From an uncultured Ruminococcus sp. (GTDB lineage Bacteria > Bacillota > Clostridia > Oscillospirales > Ruminococcaceae): 6,055 nt of DNA. The notes below the pieces were generated by a model. That model had not been told where the DNA came from, did not search any database, and saw only the letters and a list, made by a program, of their open reading frames with translations. This document shows positions 3,744-6,055 of this stretch, in pieces; positions within the stretch are counted from its first letter, which is position 1; each line of letters opens with the position of its first letter. The stretch spans positions 1-6,055 of the forward strand of contig CANQCJ010000135.1 of assembly GCA_947589205.1 (NCBI GenBank), given 5' to 3'. The position numbers and the translations under genes were made by a program.

Positions 3744-5984
3744 TTAAAAACTAAGCTGCTTCGGGTCGGGCAGGTCTTTCGCTAAACCTCCGACCGCCGG
3801 AATATTCTTCGCCCGATATTTAGCTAATTCCTCGGACTCCTCCATATCAACGATCTGCGCGGTCTCCACGACCGCCTTGCCCTTTAACGTCATGACCGCC
3901 GCGCCGATAGTCGATCTTGTCGTTTTCGGCAGCAGTAAAGCGGTGTTGAACAGCACCGCCCGATTGGCGGAGCTTCTTATCAGAACGTCGGCGTCGTCGG
4001 CAATGTACAACGCGGCGGCGCATTTTTCCTTTATGCTGAGCGCGGCAGTCAGCTTTTTGCGGTTGGTCTTTGTCTGATACGCGCTCATCGGCACCTTAGC
4101 CGCCTTGCCGTTGGCGTAAACAAAGAGCATATATCCGCTGTAGTCGTTGGTGACAGCCATAGAAATAATTTCCTCGCCATCAGCAAACCCGAGCTTAGCG
4201 GGCAGATAATCGCCCATCGCGCTCGCCTTGGTCTCGCCGAACGCGCCGACCTTTGATTTGTAGCAGTTTCCTCCGGTGGTAAAAATAAGCAGCTCGGCGC
4301 GGTTGCCGGTCTCTATCTGCTGAGATACCCGGTCGCCCTCCTTAAGCTTGTGTTCGGCGGACATTCTCAGCGAATTGGGCAGGATCTTCTTGAAGTAGCC
4401 GCTTTCCGTCAGGAACAGCGTGCAGGCAAAATCGGGGATATCCTCCTCCTCGTCGGCTTCAGCGATATCCGACTGATAGAAAAATCCGGTTTTTCTGTCC
4501 TGACCGTATTTTTTCATGATCTCTTTAAGCTCCCCTGCGATGACCGCGCGAATTTTCTTTTCACTCGAAGCCAGCTCGGTGAGCTGTGCGATAGCCTCCT
4601 TAAGGTCGGCTATATCCCTTGTGCGCTTTAAAATGTACTCGCGGTTAAGGTGGCGCAGTCTTATTTCCGCGACATATTCTGCCTGTATCTCGTCGATACC
4701 GAAGCCTATCATAAGGTTCGGCACGACCTCCGATTCCTCCTCGGTCTGACGGACTATTTTTACAGCCCTGTCGATATCGAGCAGTATCTTTTCCAAGCCC
4801 TCTAACAGGTGCAGCCTGTCCTTTTTCTGTTTAAGCTCAAAAAGCGTGCGCCGTCTTACGCAGTCGGTGCGGAAGGCTATCCATTCGTTAAGTATCTCGT
4901 AAACGCCCATGACCCTCGGGTAGCCGTGTACGAGAATGTTGAAATTGCAGGAATACGCGTCCTGAAGCGGCGTCGAGCGGAAGAGCTTTTGCATAAGCCT
5001 TTCGGGATCGGTGCCTTTTTTGAGGTCGATAGTTATGGAAAGACCGTCTAAGTCGGTATCGTCGCGGACATTGGAGATCTCGCGTAATTTTCCCGCCTTG
5101 ACAAGAGAAATAATTTTTTCGATTATCGCTTCAACGGTAGTAGTCGCGGGTATCTCGGTAACGACGATGCAGTTATTTTTCTTATCGTATTCGTATTTTG
5201 CTCTAAGCTTTACCGAACCGCGTCCGGTACGGTAGATAGAATCAAGCGTTTCCTCGTCGTAAAGCATAAGTCCGCCGCCTGCGAAATCAGGACCCTTGAG
5301 GGTGTCAAGGGCGTTGTGACCGGGGTCCTTCATAAGCGCGATAGTCGTTTCGCAGATCTCGCGCAAATTAAAAGAGCAGACGCTTGAAGCCATAGAAACT
5401 CCGATACCCATATTTAAGTTTACCAAAATCGTGGGGAACGCCGCGGGCAGCAGCGTCGGCTCGGTAGCTTCGTTGTCGTAATTGGGCACGAAATCCACCG
5501 TGTCCTTGTCGATATCCTTAAAAAGCTCCTCGCAGATCGGCGCAAGCTTCGCCTCGGTATATCTCGAAGCGGCGAACGACATATCCCGCGAGTAAGCCTT
5601 TCCGAAATTTCCCTTGGAATCGACATACGGGTGAAGCAGCGTTTCGTTGCCGCGCGCAAGCCGCACCATAGTCTCATAGATAGCCTGATCGCCGTGAGGA
5701 TTAAGCTTCATCGTCTGACCGACAATGTTTGCGGATTTAGTCCTCGCGCCGTTGAGCAGTCCCATTTTGTACATGGTGTAAAGTATTTTGCGGTGAGAAG
5801 GCTTAAAGCCGTCGATCTCCGGGAAAGCGCGCGAGACGATAACGCTCATAGCATAAGGCATATAATTTTTTTCCAGCGTATCGGTAATAGCTTCCTCCAC
5901 CACCGTTCCCGCCCCCGCGATATATGCGTCCGGGAATTTATCCTTCTTCGGCTTTACCGCCGAGTCTTTTTTCTTCTTAGCCAT
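3744..5984 (-). CDS. parC: DNA topoisomerase IV subunit A-type protein (type IIA topoisomerase breakage-reunion subunit)
   Basis: The protein has 746 aa. With an ATPase partner (ParE/GyrB type, not in this window) this subunit cuts and rejoins both DNA strands to unlink chromosomes. Winged-helix region about 30-180: HRKILY (64-69), KSANIVG (83-89), NPHGD (95-99) and the active tyrosine Y142 in RYTE, next to R141. The isoleucine that bends DNA is I194. A tower region, a long coiled coil (about 360-500) and a short C-terminal beta-pinwheel (about 515-746) with some four recognisable blades follow. No QRRGGKG GyrA box is present, so topoisomerase IV is favoured over gyrase. The Lys-rich start (MAKKKKD) is typical of unstructured N-termini. 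The ATG at 5984 is forced: an in-frame TGA lies 11 codons upstream with no other start codon between, although no Shine-Dalgarno adjoins it. The quinolone-contact positions carry Q100 and E104 in place of the E. coli GyrA residues Ser83 and Asp87. Confidence 0.93.
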   Translation of the reverse strand: MAKKKKDSAVKPKKDKFPDAYIAGAGTVVEEAITDTLEKNYMPYAMSVIVSRAFPEIDGFKPSHRKILYTMYKMGLLNGARTKSANIVGQTMKLNPHGDQAIYETMVRLARGNETLLHPYVDSKGNFGKAYSRDMSFAASRYTEAKLAPICEELFKDIDKDTVDFVPNYDNEATEPTLLPAAFPTILVNLNMGIGVSMASSVCSFNLREICETTIALMKDPGHNALDTLKGPDFAGGGLMLYDEETLDSIYRTGRGSVKLRAKYEYDKKNNCIVVTEIPATTTVEAIIEKIISLVKAGKLREISNVRDDTDLDGLSITIDLKKGTDPERLMQKLFRSTPLQDAYSCNFNILVHGYPRVMGVYEILNEWIAFRTDCVRRRTLFELKQKKDRLHLLEGLEKILLDIDRAVKIVRQTEEESEVVPNLMIGFGIDEIQAEYVAEIRLRHLNREYILKRTRDIADLKEAIAQLTELASSEKKIRAVIAGELKEIMKKYGQDRKTGFFYQSDIAEADEEEDIPDFACTLFLTESGYFKKILPNSLRMSAEHKLKEGDRVSQQIETGNRAELLIFTTGGNCYKSKVGAFGETKASAMGDYLPAKLGFADGEEIISMAVTNDYSGYMLFVYANGKAAKVPMSAYQTKTNRKKLTAALSIKEKCAAALYIADDADVLIRSSANRAVLFNTALLLPKTTRSTIGAAVMTLKGKAVVETAQIVDMEESEELAKYRAKNIPAVGGLAKDLPDPKQLSF

Positions 5985-5992
5985 ACTAACTT

Positions 5993-6028
5993 GTATGATA
6001 TAGTTACCCCTAAATCATACTCTCCTTT
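5993..6028 (-). promoter_or_regulatory. Split ribosome binding site of parC: Shine-Dalgarno, hairpin, then start codon
   Basis: The only good Shine-Dalgarno upstream of parC, AAAGGAGA (6028-6021), lies 36 bases from the ATG. The bases between form a hairpin: GTATGATTTAG (6020-6010) pairs with CTATATCATAC (6003-5993) at 10 of 11 positions (one T-T mismatch) around a six-base loop, GGGTAA. Folded, it leaves eight bases between Shine-Dalgarno and ATG, which is normal spacing. Hairpin-bridged sites of this kind are known, for example in phage T4 gene 38. The hairpin also contains a two-codon ORF, ATG-ATT-TAG. Confidence 0.6.
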
Positions 6029-6038
6029 CATCAAAATG

Positions 6039-6048
6039 TGGTATAATA
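6039..6048. promoter_or_regulatory. Possible -10 element at the right edge, direction ambiguous
   Basis: On the plus strand TGG-TATAAT (6039-6047) is an exact extended -10 element, without a recognisable -35 at 16-18 bp. It would fire rightward out of the window. The same bases read TATTAT (6048-6043) on the minus strand, where they could serve parC with a -35 beyond the window edge. The visible sequence cannot decide between these. Confidence 0.35.
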
Positions 6049-6055
6049 GAAATTG

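Noticed and set aside
3744..5984. Gyrase subunit A instead of topoisomerase IV subunit A
   Set aside because: There is no GyrA box in the C-terminal domain, the pinwheel is short and the total length (746 aa) is below typical GyrA. Family nomenclature without a tree still leaves some doubt.
5961..6032. About 24-codon minus-strand ORF starting at the ATG just before the parC Shine-Dalgarno and overlapping the parC start
   Set aside because: It has no Shine-Dalgarno of its own and its translation is unremarkable. The hairpin explanation for the parC leader accounts for the sequence better.

Overview
The window reads as chromosomal DNA from a gut-type Firmicute of class Clostridia, most likely Ruminococcaceae/Oscillospiraceae. 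This rests on recognition of the ParC family, the 'CxxC zinc ribbon plus kinase-like domain' protein type, strong GGAGG-type ribosome binding sites, sigma-A promoters with consensus hexamers, and GC-rich dispersed palindromes between genes. No database search was possible.

Every gene I can support is on the minus strand, so the transcriptional order runs right to left. (1) A DNA topoisomerase IV subunit A-type protein, parC-like, at 5984-3744. (2) A repeat-rich spacer of about 525 bp, 3219-3743. (3) A consensus promoter, then a 280-aa zinc-ribbon, single-pass membrane protein at 3150-2308. (4) After a 141-bp spacer with no clear promoter, a 638-aa zinc-ribbon, kinase-fold, transmembrane, two-PASTA protein at 2166-250. 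(5) A hairpin terminator. (6) A second consensus promoter, and the first 15 codons of a short hydrophobic ORF that leaves the window at base 1.

The main biological point is that the kinase-like protein looks catalytically dead. The VAIK lysine is Arg, the HRD aspartate is Gly, DFG reads GFS, and the alpha-C glutamate appears to be Met, while fold-supporting residues (APE, the helix-F Asp, the late Arg) remain. With its outward-facing PASTA repeats it looks like a cell-wall-sensing pseudokinase. It is probably co-transcribed with a second membrane protein of matching layout (N-terminal four-Cys ribbon, charged linker, one membrane helix, outside domain). I infer that the two form an envelope-associated signalling or scaffold pair.

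Two RNA-level features are also notable. The parC start codon has no adjacent Shine-Dalgarno, but a hairpin with 10 of 11 positions paired lies between a strong Shine-Dalgarno and the ATG and would bring them to normal spacing. At the left edge, a hairpin encloses both the Shine-Dalgarno and the start codon of the short hydrophobic ORF. The spacers carry a degenerate 7-bp-period repeat (ACCTCTT-like), two pairs of exact direct repeats, a 13-bp inverted repeat and a GC-rich palindromic element.
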